Positions 1 to 12,370 of a stretch of 64,000 bases of DNA are shown here, in pieces. Numbering within the stretch: the first letter of the stretch is position 1; every line of letters begins with the position of its first letter. Source of the stretch: Verticillium longisporum (lineage: Eukaryota > Ascomycota > Sordariomycetes > Glomerellales > Plectosphaerellaceae); the NCBI GenBank assembly GCA_019188255.1, contig JAETXT010000007.1, positions 1,426,001 through 1,490,000 on the forward strand, in the 5' to 3' direction. The position numbers were made by a program, and so were the translations under genes. The notes below the pieces were generated by a model. The model made no database searches. It worked only from the letters and a program-made list of their open reading frames with translations, and had not been told where the DNA came from.

Positions 1-536
1 CATTGCTTTTCGGCAGGCATCCTACGTCGACTTCCGATCCCGACACGATCTGCCACTCACGCGACCCTTGCTTGCGCCTTCCGACTCGAAGCTCAACAAC
101 TCCGTCATCTTGACAACCTCTCCGAACAAACAGCCGCAGGGTGATTCCCTGTCGGCATCTTGTTGATCTGTGTGGACTGGTTAGGCTTCTGCGGTGGTGA
201 TTCGATCAGGAGGATCCGGTTGGACGCAAGAATTGAAGCAAGCAAGCAAGACTCTGCGCCCTGTTCCACGTTCTCGTCCCCAATAAGGCCGCTCGTTACT
301 GTGCTGCTAGAGGGCGCCATCGCGCGTTCTTTCTCTTCCATACAAAATAGGCTGGAGATCTTCCTTCCTGCCAGTGTTTTCGGTGATCACAGTTTACGTG
401 TTTTCTGGCTCGCCCAGTGGCAGGATTCGTTGCCAACTGGCCAACGGCCATTTAGCGTATCCTGAGCAAGCAGCGAGTTGCAACATAGCAAGCATCACTT
501 CTGATTCTTGGAGAGCGTGTTTCCGTGCTCATCGCC
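1..536. other. 5' flank and leader of PCF11
   Basis: No supported gene lies here. Short open frames occur on both strands but none resembles a known family or has convincing splice sites. The stretch probably holds the promoter and untranslated leader of the PCF11 gene that starts at 537. Confidence 0.5.
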
Positions 537-2919
537 ATGTCCCACAACGAACAGTCGGGGGCCGACGTGGCGGAGGACTACAAGCAGGCTTTGGAGGATC
601 TGAACTCAACCAACAGGGCCGACATCAGCACGTTGACGACCATTGCACGAGAGAATACCGAGCACGCCCAGATCATCACAGATATTCTCCAGAGGCATAT
701 CATTAAAGTAAGCTGCAAGCCATACCTTGCGAAATTGCGCAGACTTTTGCGCTTCAATCGCTGGTACACTTGGCCTTGAACCTACAATGCTGACATGGTC
801 CGCAGGCACCGGCGCACAAGAAGCTGCCTGCTATATATGTGCTCGATTCAATCGTTAAAAACGTCGGCACACCCTACACTCTATTCTTTGGAGCTCAGCT
901 TTTCCAGACCTTTATGGAGGCCTATGCTGCTGTGGACGGCCATGTCCGTCGCAAGATGGAGGAGACGCTGCAGACGTGGAAGCAACCTGTGCCTCAGTCG
1001 CTCGACGACAGGCCTGTGTTCCCGCCAGAAGTCACGAAGCCGATTGAGGAATCGTTGAACAAAGCGCGGAATTCAGCTTTGGCTCTCCAGGCGCAAGGTC
1101 GTGGACACCCCGTGGGTAGAGCCCGTGGCGCAGGAATTCATAGGGCAACGCCGACACCACCCGGCATGAGGCCAGGATCGAGCCAGCCCGGATATCCTGG
1201 CCCGCCACCTCATGCACAACAGCAACAGCTCAACGGTAGCCGGCCACCTAGCGTTCAACAACAGCAGGCACCGGCACCCTATCCCGTAAGTCATCCTGTG
1301 AAACAGAATGCCGCACCATTTTTGCTGACCGCTCAACGCGCAGCCACCACAGGCATATGGCGGCCTCCAGCCTACTGCTGGTGCCCCTACACCGTTCCAG
1401 GCGTCGCCGTCGCAGCATCATTCCGTGAACATTGCCGTGTTGAAACATGACATCCAGGAGCTCATCACCGCCTCCACGTTGGAAGCGGCGCAGTATCCGC
1501 ACGATGGGGTTATTAAGGCGAGGCTGCAGGGGTTGCATGATTTACAAAGGTTGCTTCAAACCCAGGACATGCCGCAGGATCATTTGATCCTCATTAAAAA
1601 TCAAGTAACCGATCTCGCTTTAAAAGTGAGGCCACAGTCGGTCCCAAGCTCTGCCCCTATTGCTGCTGCTACGCCCGTATCATACCACCCACCGCCGCCT
1701 GCACCCGTGGCGCATATAGCGCCGCAGCCAGCCTCAGTCACACTTGATTCTCTGCTTGGCCAGGGCGCGCTGGCGAGTCTCTTGGCTCGACAGTCTGCGA
1801 CGCCGCAGGCGCAAACGCCGGCGCCAGCTCCGCCGCCTTACGCCGGCATGCCGATTCGATCGCCTCAGCCGCCCGTGGCCGTGCCGTCACGACAGCCTAG
1901 CGCGGCACCGACCCCGGATCCGATGGCGTTGCTCGCCGGTCTGCGCATGGCCGGTCTCCTGGGCGGCACGCCTACGACTACACCGCCGGTACCGACACCA
2001 ATACCCAACCTGCCACATCCTGGGCTGCCTCTGCCATCGCTCGGGGGTGTCCCTCCTCCACCACCCCCGGGAGGGATACCGCCGCCAGGGGCCGGCATCA
2101 TACCTCCAAACATCGCGAGTTTGCTTAGCGGCAGTAATCTTCCGCTGTCCGTGCGTATGATGGACCAAATACAGCTCAATTCAACGTCACTAAAGCAAGA
2201 GTATGTTGTATCCTTTACATTATCAAGCTCGAGATCCCAAGGCTGACTTTTCGGTTCAGGTTCCGAGCTCATCTACTTCCGTCCCTTTTTGATGCTCTCG
2301 GCCCGCAGTGCACGCAGTGCGGTCGACGGTTCACGAAGGACGAGGACGGGCGCAAGAAGAAGACGGCGCACATGGACTGGCACTTTCAGGTCCACCACCG
2401 CCTAGCGGAAGCAGAGCGCCGCGGGCAGCATCGCAGTTGGTACGTGGACCACTCGGACTGGGTGGCTTCGCGCGAGGTCGTGGACGCCGACCACGCCAAG
2501 GAGGCAGCCGAGGCGGCGGCACGACAAGACAGCGGGGCCCACGGTAGCGGCGGTGCCGGCGGGAAGGGCTCGTCGCAGGTTCCGTACATTGCGGTGCCTG
2601 ATGCCTCGGCGGGGGTCAACACGACGTGCCCGATTTGCCAGGAGGAATTCGAGAACAAGTGGCTCGACACGGCGCAGGAGTGGGTTTGGCTGGATGCCAA
2701 GCTCGTGGGGAACAGGGCTTATCATGCGAGCTGCCATGCTGAGGCGACAATGGTGCGGGACGCCACGCCGGCGAGGGGGACGCCGGAGCCTGTCTTGGGG
2801 AAGCGCAAGGCGGAGGTGAGTGGCTTGTCCTGATCTGGGATTTTTGAGGGGGAGAGGCTGATGTTTCTTGACAGGACGAACTAAAGAATGCGAGGCGGCT
2901 CAAGATGGAATCTGCATGA
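537..2919 (+). CDS. PCF11: mRNA cleavage and polyadenylation factor subunit Pcf11
   Basis: Nuclear subunit of cleavage factor IA. In this family it binds the RNA polymerase II C-terminal domain and couples 3'-end cleavage to termination. Exons read as 537-707, 806-1285, 1344-2200, 2260-2815 and 2875-2919, which sum to a clean 702-codon frame; donors are GTAAGC, GTAAGT, GTATGT and GTGAGT. Residues 1-135 form the CTD-interacting domain, including the segment YVLDSIVKNVG. A long Gln/Pro-rich middle with a polyproline tract follows. The C-terminal third has a zinc site C520/C523/H540/H544, a Clp1-binding-like motif WYVDHSDWV near 563-571, and a second zinc site C626/C629/H658/C661. This order (CID, linker, zinc, Clp1 motif, zinc) is specific to Pcf11. 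The ATG at 537 starts directly before the CID; an upstream GTG at 525 is not needed. Exon 5 codes only 14 residues. Confidence 0.93.
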
Positions 2920-5368
2920 GCCAGAAGAAGCCTTGCAGATAATACAAGCGCATCAGCAGACGAGTGGACATGGCTATACAGCACTATAGCAACGCCTCGT
3001 CTTCAGATATCGACAGAAATGAATTGCAAATATTCAGGAAAGAAAGAGAAATCCTCCCCGGACTAGCATGGCAGAGTAGTGTGCGAAGTCCGAGGCAGCC
3101 TGCAATTCGCACAGGACACAGGGGAGCAGACCCTCAGCGACAAAAGACGACTTCGTCATCGTGGGTGCATCGTGAAGCAGCATCAGGAGGTATCAAGGGG
3201 TTCACATGGTTGATTTCGTTCCAGAACGTTGCACGTGCCGGGCCAGGCCCAGCGCCGGAGTCAGAAAGCGGAGAGCGCGTTTCGAGGCGGTCCGCCGGAC
3301 GTCGGATCGTGTACGCGAGAGATAGTTGGCAGCCGAGAAGCGATCGGCAACGGAGTCGGGGGTAGGATTGGCTCAAGAGCATGGCTTAGCGACCGCCACG
3401 ATGGGGAGAGCGGCATCTGCGTCGGTTCTTGTGGCTCGAAAGTACACAAGGCAAGGTCTCGATAGGGTCCGGGGCGGCCCTGAAGGTGGTTCGAAGCCGA
3501 TAGCCGATTTTAATTGAACCCCCGAGTTTCATGCCCGTCTTATTGTGTTCTTCCGCACGTGAGGCTCTGGAGCAGTACTCGGGTCGAGCAACGGCATTGT
3601 TGCCATGATTTCCGACTTGCCTTTGTCCCACCAATGGCTTCATCAGTCTTTTCCCACTTTTCGATGACTCGAAGGTTCCGTTCAGCGCTTGGAGGCGATA
3701 AAGGGCAGGTAAAGATCATCATTTCGACAACGTCAGCGGGGCTCAGCATCCCCTCTTTTCCTTGGGGCCGAGTACGGGGCATGGGACAAGTGTTTGGCTC
3801 TGACGACAGAAGGGGGCCAAGAGCCTGGAAGCGGAATCCCCACAGGAGCTTTCGCGTCTGCGGTGCCCTGCCTGCCGTGGCCTTGATTGTACGCTAAGGA
3901 GCAGACCGTCTCCCCTTGTCCGTGTGCTGCAAGCCCACGTCCAGGGAGCGCATTCTTTTTTCGTCTGATAGTCATGACTGGGAACGGTAGATCTCGAGCT
4001 TCGGATTCAGTGATACAGAACGGTACGATGGAGTTGTGAAATCTCTGCGCTCTCGCCTGATCAAATCGGCTGCCGGGCATGGAGAAAGGCGGTCAGAAAT
4101 GGTTGAGGTTGCCGAGAGGGTGCGCATCGTGGGATGGCGGGGAGGGGCCTTTGAGTGTGTCTCGTCTCGCCGGAGGTAGGATCAGCGTGACCAGCACTTC
4201 ATCTTGTGAGTTTCTTGCTGGGGGATGATCCCGTTGAGATGGATTCTGGCTGCCGCGTAGCTGCAGGCGGCGCGGCGTACAGGCTGGGCATGGAGGGCTG
4301 GAGCGGTCGCATACGCTGAGAAGCGCTTGGGGGCTGCTTGAAGGAGGATAGAATACGTGGGGGGGTTGGAGCTGGTGGGCATGGGTATTGTGGGGTTGCG
4401 GTGGAGGGGGTGGGTGGAGGGGTCCAAGGTCGGATTTCAGACAGCGAGTGTGTTTTTCCTTTGGTGTTTTGCCACAAGGGTCCCTTTTTTCGCCCCTTTG
4501 CCCCCTCCGTTGAGCTTGGAACGAACCTGCTTTGCCTGCTCTTGCCTGGGAAGCCACCGTCCAGTGCGCTTGCCGTTCCGCCAGGGCCGGTCTCGGGCTG
4601 TCGGCGCATCAGGCACTGACTGGACATTGTCCCTACCAGGCCTGCCTACATCTTGGGCACGCAGTAGTGGCGGAGCGAACGGTGACGCTTGCGGCTGAGA
4701 ACCTGATCTGCTGTCCCTGGCTCCCGCTGCACGGCACATCAAGCCACCAGGGGTAAAGAGTTTGCGTGACCAAGGCATAGGAGCTGTCGGATTAGAGCCG
4801 GTATATGCTTTTCTGTAGAAAATGAGGAGTCGATACAACACCTCGATGCTTCCAATGCAACACAAACACGATCGTGCCAGGCTGTGGCACCATGCGCCTA
4901 GAAGCCATGGCTTCAGGCTCTCCCGGGTTCCCCACCCCAATTCGCTGGCTTGATTGACCGACGAGACCCTGATGGAGTACTGGGAGCTGCGAGGTGTGGA
5001 GGGGCACTGGGAGCTCGGGGCCACCGTCACTGCTCACCCTGTCACCCATCTCCACCGTCTAGGTCTAAGCCGTCTGGACGCCGCCCCGACCGTTCGGACG
5101 CCAGAGACCAGAGACGGTACTTCACGATCTTCACGCCGCTGCTACAACTAGCAGGATCCCCCCGAGCTTCTGCCTGTTTCTTTCTGTCTTTCTTCCTCCT
5201 CTTTCTTCCCCTGCCTTTTCACCTTGACCGAGACGGCGCTGAAAACCCCTTGAACTCGACCAGCAATCGACCCTGCCCACGACTCGCGAGCTACCCCTCC
5301 AAGCTACCCCTCCAAGTCACCTCCCCACGAGGACCTTCGCCCGTAGCCTTGTGCTACTTCCCGTCGCC
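2920..5368. other. intergenic region between PCF11 and the FGGY kinase gene
   Basis: About 2.4 kb with no supported gene. Minus-strand open frames at 4093-4557 and 4437-5030 are low-complexity and match nothing I recognise. The last 200 bases (about 5160-5360) are C/T-rich, as is common in fungal promoters just before the start codon, and include a 13-bp tandem duplication. Confidence 0.5.
5289..5314. repeat. 13-bp tandem duplication in the kinase leader
   Basis: Two exact, adjacent copies of AGCTACCCCTCCA lie 55 bp before the start codon of the FGGY kinase, inside its pyrimidine-rich leader or promoter. Confidence 0.85.
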
Positions 5369-7436
5369 ATGGCCTCTTTGAAGTCAGTCACCTGCCATGG
5401 CTCTATTGAGCTCGTCCTTGGACCTCACAAGCAACCTTTGGTGCTAACATGACACAGCGCCCCGCGCCCGACCCTCGAGTCCCGTGGCTCTTACTGGGAG
5501 CGTCCAGGCGCGCAAGCCCGCCACGACACCAACAACCACTTCATCGGCATTGACGTTGGTACCGGCTCTGCCCGTGCTTGCATTATTGACGAGACGGGCG
5601 ACATCAAGTCGCTGGCCTCTGAGACCATCAAGCTGTGGCAGCCCCAGACAGGCTACTACGTGAGCAGCCCTCTCTTCTACTGCCTCAAGCAGCGAAGGCT
5701 GCATAGCACAGAACTTTCCCGTTAACAAAGCGTAGGAACAATCAACTACTGACATCTGGAACTGCATCTGCATCTGTGTCAAGCGCGTTGTTGAGGAGTC
5801 CGGCGTCGACGTCTCCAAGATCAAGGGCATTGGGTTCGACGCCACTTGCTCGCTGGCCGTCTTCAGTCACGACACGGACGAACCCATTGCCGTCACCGGT
5901 CCTTCCTTCGACAATGCCGACGGCGCCGATCGCAACGTCGTCTTGTGGCTGGACCACCGCCCCGTAGAGGAGACCGAAAAGATCAATGCCACTGATCATA
6001 ACCTACTCAAGTACGTCGGCGGTCGCATGAGCATTGAGATGGAAATGCCCAAGATCCTGTGGCTCAAGAACAACATGCCCAAGGAGCTGTTTGAACGCTG
6101 CAAGTTCTACGACTTGACCGATGCCCTGACCCATCTCGCCACTGGCAACGAGACGCGGAGCTACTGCAGCACGGTCTGCAAGCAGGGATTCGTGCCCATC
6201 GGCGTTGACGGTAGCGAGAAGGGCTGGCAGGAGGATTTCCTGAACACAATCGGGCTTGGTGACTTGACCAAGAACAACTTCGAGCGCCTTGGAGGTGCTG
6301 ACGGAGAGGTAACTACCGACTGCCCTTCCCGACACTGCAACCACACTGCTAACATGTTGTAGAATGGCAAGTATCTGAGCGCTGGTGAGCTGGTCGGATA
6401 CCTCAGCAAGAAGGCCGCGGAACAGCTCGGCCTTCCTGAGGGCATCGCTATCGGTAGCGGTGTCATTGACGCATATGCCGGCTGGATCGGCACTGTTGGT
6501 GCAAAGATTGACCCCGAAGTCTCATCCGACCACCTCGATGAGGACCAGAAGCCCAACCATATTTCCCAGGCCTTCAGCCGCTTGGCTGCCGTCGCCGGTA
6601 CGTCGACCTGCCACATCGCCATGTCCAAGGACGCCGTGTTCGTTCCTGGCGTGTGGGGTCCGTATCGCGACGTGTTGATCCCAGGACACTGGCTCGCTGA
6701 GGGTGGTCAGTCGGCCACGGGCGAGCTGCTGCGTCACGTCGTCGACATTCACCCCGCCTACGGCGAGACAAACGCGCTGGCGCAAGCCGAGAGCAAGAAC
6801 ATTTACGAGTACCTCAACTCGCACCTCGCCCAGATGGTCGAGAAGCAGGGCGCGCCGACCATTTCATACCTCGGCCGCCACTTCTTCCTGTACGGCGACC
6901 TCTGGGGCAACCGCTCGCCCGTCGCAGACGCCAACATGAAGGGTGCCGTTATTGGTCTGTCGAGCGACAAGAGCACCGACAACCTCGCGCTGTGGTACTA
7001 TGGTGTGATGGAGTTCATCGCGATGCAGACGCGCCAAATCATCGAGGAGATGAACAAGGCGGGCCACGTCATCTCGTCCATCTTCATGAGCGGTTCGCAG
7101 TGCCAGAACCCCGTGCTCATGGACCTGCTGGCGATCACATGCGACATGCCCGTGTTGATCCCTCGCTACGTCAACGCGGCCGTGGTGCACGGCGCTGCCA
7201 TGCTCGGCGCCAAGGCAGGCAGTGCCGACGAGGAGGGCCGCACCGAGGGCCTCTGGAGCATCATGGACCGCATGAGCAAACCCGGTCGTTTGGTGAAGCC
7301 GGGCAAGAACAAGAACGAGAAGACTCTGTTGGATGCCAAGTATGGTGTCTTCCTTGAGCAGTGTCGCACGCAGCAGGAGTACCGCAAGAAGGTGGATGAG
7401 GCTCTATCTTCGTGGCCTGAGGCGCAGAAGGCCTAA
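5369..7436 (+). CDS. FGGY-family carbohydrate kinase, ribulokinase-like
   Basis: ATP-dependent sugar kinase of the FGGY family, closest in character to the YDR109C/human FGGY group that phosphorylates D-ribulose; substrate here is inference. Exons: 5369-5382, 5458-5659, 5736-6308 and 6363-7436, giving 620 residues. The first exon codes only four complete codons, so the start ATG at 5369 depends on the GTCAGT donor at 5383. The frame then joins exactly to the N-terminal phosphate-binding segment GIDVGTGSARACI (about residues 35-47). GIGFDATCSLAVF and WLDHRP follow in the N-terminal lobe. The C-terminal lobe contains GTSTCHIAMS and the FGGY signature region MSGSQCQNPVLMDLLA (about 504-519). Length exceeds bacterial ribulokinases slightly, as in fungal homologues. 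It lies 6-9 kb from an aldo-keto reductase and a xylose dehydrogenase, which may be a sugar-use neighbourhood. Confidence 0.92.
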
Positions 7437-8781
7437 GGTTCGAGGCCAGGGTCGCAAGTCATGCGGCGGCGAACATGGACGGAAAGGCGGGTTGGTTTAT
7501 ACAGGGATGGGGTGTATGATGGGACATTTGATGATATAATAATGACACTCTCTCATGACGACGACCGCATTGTTCACTCACTTCTAGACTTGTGGTTGAC
7601 AGGATGAGCGCGAATGGACATGAAGGACGAGCGGGATCAATTTTTAATTAAGTGTTGGTTCCTGGTCTCGGCTGTTCTGGAATGAGCTCCCTTGACCTAC
7701 CTGACCTGCCTATATTATCACGTCGTGATCTTATAGTGGCATCGAAACTTTCGGACACGGACGGATGCAGAGTCTATTCTCGGGGAGTGCAGCACAATAG
7801 ATGCAGCAACTGGAGGATTTGTTTTCTCGCCTATGTTAATGAGGAGTCGAACGATTTTTAGAAGGCAAGGATGATTTCTTACATTCAATGCAGTGGACGA
7901 TGAGATGCAGCAGCGGCATTGTCGAGATGAAGTGGTTGGGCACCACAGCGTCATGAGGCAGGAGTACAGGGCCCCAACCACTGACTACCGCATCTTTCTT
8001 CAGCGGGTTCCAGTGGCTCAAACTCACCGCCTCAACCCCATCGTCATCCCTTTCCTCACCAAAGGAAAGGGGGAGTCCTCTAGGCATCCATCCCGGACCA
8101 TTCACCACGACCACACCACATCACTCGTTCGCACCACATCTAGCCTCCCTCATCAGCCTGACAACCCGCATCCATACATCACCCACCACTCATCGACCAC
8201 AGCTACTGATCAGCCGCATCAGGTGGCAGCGGCCCATTCGTCCCTGCATTTTCCAAGAAATCCAAGAAACGAACCCTACTTCTTGGCCATTCCCTCGTCA
8301 CTCGTCACTCCTCAGCCAGCCAGCCAGTCAGCCAGTCGGCCACGTCCACCATGTACATATCGCCAGATTAATTGAATTCCATTCCATCCTCGGCATCCTC
8401 GCCCTCTGCGACAGAACCCGCACTCGCTGTCGACTGCACCGACAATGCTTTGTGCCTCGAACATCTTTCTATCGATATCCCTCCGAAACTCAGCCGCATC
8501 AAGGGCAGCAACGACAACACACCAAAGACGATTTAGGTTCATGTTTCGACTCGGCCTGTGACAAACGAGATAGGCTCAATCCAATGTGCGCCTCGCGATT
8601 GCGCAGCCACAACATCTGACGAATTCTCCCATCTTTTTGCCCCTAGACCACCCAAACAATTCTTAAAACATTGACTCGCAACCTTGGCTGCCTCATTCAT
8701 TTTGCATTTCTTTACAGTAGGCTGGTATTCACATATTGTGCTTATTTCCTTTTCTTCCACAACCTTCCGGCTACATCCGCC
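7437..8781. other. intergenic region
   Basis: 1.3 kb without a supported gene. The right half (about 8000-8780) is C/A-rich and probably the promoter and leader of the next gene. A short tetranucleotide run of CAGC/CAGT units lies at about 8314-8336. Confidence 0.5.
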
Positions 8782-11137
8782 ATGACCGACCACGACACCA
8801 AGGAGACGAAAGGCTTCTGGGGCGCCCTGTTTCGGAGCAAAAGTCTTGCGCGGAGAACGGCCAAAACAGTTCGTCTCTCCCGTCAATGTACACCCATGCC
8901 GCACAGCTAACCGATTTCCCCAGGACCCTGAACCCCGAAGAGCCAGCGAGGGCGAGGCGAGACCGCGCAGGCGCCGCTCGTCGCCACCTGATCGCCGCCG
9001 TGACTCTGACCGCGACTCACCACCGAGCAGCACGTCCCGCAATCGCCCCCGCCGCTCCGGCTCCGGCGCCAAGAGCCGGGACCGTGATGCTCACCGCAAT
9101 GACAGCCTCCGACAAAGGCCACCACTGACCTCCTGGCCCCCTTCCAACTTGGGCAGTCGGGAGGAACTGAAACTCGGGCACGCCATGGAGCTCATCTCAC
9201 GAGGCGTGCCCGCACACAAGGGCCACAAACGACCCATCCCCCATGCCTCAGACCACTACTACGCGCTGTATACCACATCTGCCGGGAATCACGGCGACGA
9301 GACTGACACTGCCAACCCGCACGATTCCATGACCCAGTTCATGACTTTGCGCATTCAGGGGTCGGGGTCTGGCCGCTCCGACCCCGCGGCGTATCCTTGG
9401 GATACTCTCGAACAGCCTTCGTATGCGTTCTACTTTGGTCGGCTCCCTGGTACCATCACCCTCAACCAGTGGGCCTCCTCGTCGAGTAATCTCCCTCCTA
9501 CGATTGCATTGCGCGACTCGGGTATGCAGCCTCGCAACGTCGATCTGCCTACCATATTCGCACGTCTGAAGGAACTTGAGTCCTCCCGCAGCATCGACGA
9601 CAACGAAGAGCGCATGTATCGCAGTCTATATCGCCGCTTCCTTCGCGATCCAGATCGGAACACTCCGAACCCACACCGCACCCTCGACCGCCAGATCACC
9701 GATCTCATCATGGTGCTCTCCCGCCCCTTGCACTGGACCGACTTCTCCGATCCACGCCACCAGGTCGCCGCTCGCTTCATTTTCGACACGGACCCCGCTA
9801 ATGCCGACCGCCACCTGCGCTTCTGCCACCAGCTGCTACTCGCTCTCGAGCTCGAGGTCCGCATCCAGGCCCGCTCTCACGGCGAGTGGGCCAAGGAGAA
9901 GCTGCTAACACAGCTGCCACCCAAGATACGATGGGATCTTGCTCTCGCCAAGCGCTGGCGCGAGAACGTTCGTGTTGAGTCATGGGGCCGTAACGCGGCT
10001 GACATTCGACTCCGCTACAAGCTGCGCCGGCGACAGATGCGCATGCTCAAGCGCTTTGCTCAGATCATGAAGTGGCCCAACCTTGCCGAAACGATGGACC
10101 ATATGCGCCGTCGCGACGCCGACGACACACTCGACCTCATCTCATCCGATGCTCTGGCGTTCTTCAGTGGTTTCATCCTGCCCGGCGCAACGTTTCCCTT
10201 CCTCATCATGAACACCTTGATTGATGTCGATCCTGACCAGACTACGGACGCGCTGGCGCTGTTGACGCACCTTCACCCGGCCTGTGGCTTCCAGCATCGC
10301 TCGTCTTATACATACTGGTCGGCCTCATGCATCGTCGGCAAGGTGCTGGCGCCCACATGCCACGCGCTTGCCGGCTGGGTAGGCCCCGCGCGCCCTTCGC
10401 CAGACCTCGCACGCAGTCAGATTGCGCGCGTGCGCTCCCGCAAACCGACAAAGCAGCGCCTCGCGCCGGAGGACATGGCGTCGATGAGCGAGAGGTCCGA
10501 CCCCCTCGGCCCGCCAGCCGAGGTCTTCCCGGTGAGCGAGTACAAGCTCGTGTCGCCGTCGCACCAAGACAAACTGCCCGACCACAACTGTGTGCGCATA
10601 GAGGTACTGGGTTTCAAGCCGGTAGCGGGCGCGCGGGGCGCCGTGGCCGATGACGGCCCCGCGTGGCACGACGCGACGGTGCAGTTCGCCATTGACGGCA
10701 TCTCATGGCCGTTGCGGCTCACTTTCGACGTGTCGTTCGTCTCGGCGTGGCCGTGTTCTGCGGGGCCGCACCCTCTGTTCTTCGACTACGTCTTCGAGAC
10801 GGTGCGCGTCGACCGCATCGTCGAGGTCAGAGACTGGGGCGGCTTGTACTATGGCGGACGCGTCGGGAGCAGCGCGCAGGGTCCTGGGAGCGGGAGCAGC
10901 GAATCGAGCGCCGCGGCGCAGCAGTCTGAAGAGGGCGAGAAGGTGCTCGTCGTCGAAGCGTTTGGCGTCCCGGACAACGAGGTGCTTGCGAGGGCCTGGT
11001 GCAGCCACTGGGGGCTGGGGGCTGTTGTCGCGGACGTGGCCAAGACGTGCGTCGGGTGCGCGGTGCGTGAGGCGTACGCGGCGACGCTGACGGTCGTCAT
11101 TTTGGTGGACGGGCGGCTGAACGAGGAAGAGGAGTGA
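8782..11137 (+). CDS. conserved fungal protein of unknown function
   Basis: I do not recognise a characterised family. Exon 1 is 8782-8868 (29 codons, starting MTDHDTKETKGFWGALF). The intron at 8869-8923 has a GTTCGT donor, a GCTAAC branch site and a CCCCAG acceptor. Exon 2 is 8924-11137; the product is 766 residues. Residues 30-90 are a basic Arg/Ser/Asp-rich disordered stretch. The remainder is globular in composition, with several regular amphipathic segments and no signal peptide or clear membrane helix. A Gly/Ser-rich insert sits near residue 680. A 2.2-kb exon with strong GC3 bias and clean splice sites supports a real gene. The open frame also extends upstream of 8924 through the intron, so a start at 8846 is possible but less natural than the spliced ATG. 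Confidence 0.8.
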
Positions 11138-11421
11138 GGTGCGTGATGCGTGCCACCCTTTTGTGTGTGTGGTGTGGTGTGACGGCGTTTTGGGTTGTGC
11201 TGGGCTGGCAAGTTTTTGGTCGGCGACAGAGAGATACCAGGGCAAGCTGACGGCGTTGGACGGACAATTATGATTACGAATAGATTCTTTAATGACTATG
11301 GCACGTTCAATGTGACATGTGTGGACAGAGAAGAAAACCGAATGAGCACCGCCTCGTCTAGAGGAGACCTACCGCTGCGGAGGAGTTGATGGTGCTCCAT
11401 GTCTGGCATGGCCCCTCTGCC

Positions 11422-12370
11422 TCAAACCTCATCGCCGACCTTCTTCTTGAAGGCCCTGACAGCCACCTCCCAGAGCTCTCTCCCATCCCCGTCGGCCCAG
11501 CGGCTCAGCGTCTCGATCCCCTCGAGATCAGCCCTCATCTCCTCCTCCCTCGTGGTGCCGTCGAGCACGCAGGCGCCGAGGGCCAAGACGAGACCGTAGA
11601 AGACAACCTCGCGGCTGACGCGGGCGGCATCCGCGACGCCGCCGACGCACTCGCTGCCGACGAGGGCGGCGTAGGCGGTCAGCGTCCTGAAGGCCTGGAA
11701 GACGAAGCCGCGCTCGCGGCAAAAGCGCGCACGGCGGCGTCAAAGGGGGCGCGGAAGCGGTTCTGGACGACGGCGGGGGCACGGCGGCGGCGGCGCAGAT
11801 GGCCTCGAGCTGCGGCAGCGTGACGTTGGAGACGCCGAGGCGGTGGGCGGCGCGGGGCACGTGGGCCTCCATGGCGCGCCAGGCGCGCAGCGTGTCGGGC
11901 AGCAGGGGCAGGGGCGCGTGCAGGAGGAGCATGTCGACGTGGTCGGCGCCGAGGTGGGCGAGGGACGAGGTGAGCGAGGCGTCGACCTGGTGCTCGAGGG
12001 GCGCGTCGATGGGGTACGGCACCGGCGGGTCGAGGTCGTCGCCCGTCGTGGCCTGGTTGGGGCTGAACTTTGTCTGGACGAAGATGGGCTCGCGTGGGAC
12101 GGGGCCGCTCGTCGCCGCCGACGCCGCCGACGAGGGGCTGGCGAGGTGCTGCTGGAGAGCGGCGCCGACAAGGTCTTCGCGGTAGTGGAGGGGTTGGGCG
12201 GCCGTGTCGACGCCGCGGAAGCCGGAGCGGAGGGCGGCGAGGACGAGGGGCGTCGTCCGGCCCTGCTTCCAGGCTGTGCCGTAGAGGAGTCGTGGGAGGG
12301 ACGGGACTGCCGCGGGGTTCTGAGATGGGTTGAGGGGAAGATTGTCGGCGAGGGGTGGTGGCTGTGACAT
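11422..12370 (-). CDS. aldo-keto reductase, reading frame broken twice
   Basis: NAD(P)H-dependent oxidoreductase of the aldo-keto reductase superfamily. From the ATG at 12370 the product reads through the (beta/alpha)8-barrel landmarks: GVDTAAQ and HYRED (catalytic Asp and Tyr), QTKF (Lys), LLLHAP (His), then GVSNVTLPQLEAI. After the codons at about 11780 the family-like sequence AVVQNRF..PFD continues in the next frame. After about 11724 it moves again to a third frame (RERGFVFQAFRTLTAYAALVG), which runs to a TGA at 11422-11424. Each shift equals one missing base, one at the G5 run 11775-11779 and one next to the A4 run 11721-11724. As typed, translation from 12370 stays open to 11528 with a nonsense C-terminus. 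Substrate is unknown; it is not an obvious xylose reductase. It converges on the upstream gene and is divergent from the xylose dehydrogenase. Confidence 0.85.

Noticed and set aside
4093..5030. Overlapping minus-strand open frames between PCF11 and the kinase
   Set aside because: Low complexity, mutually overlapping, and no recognisable protein features.
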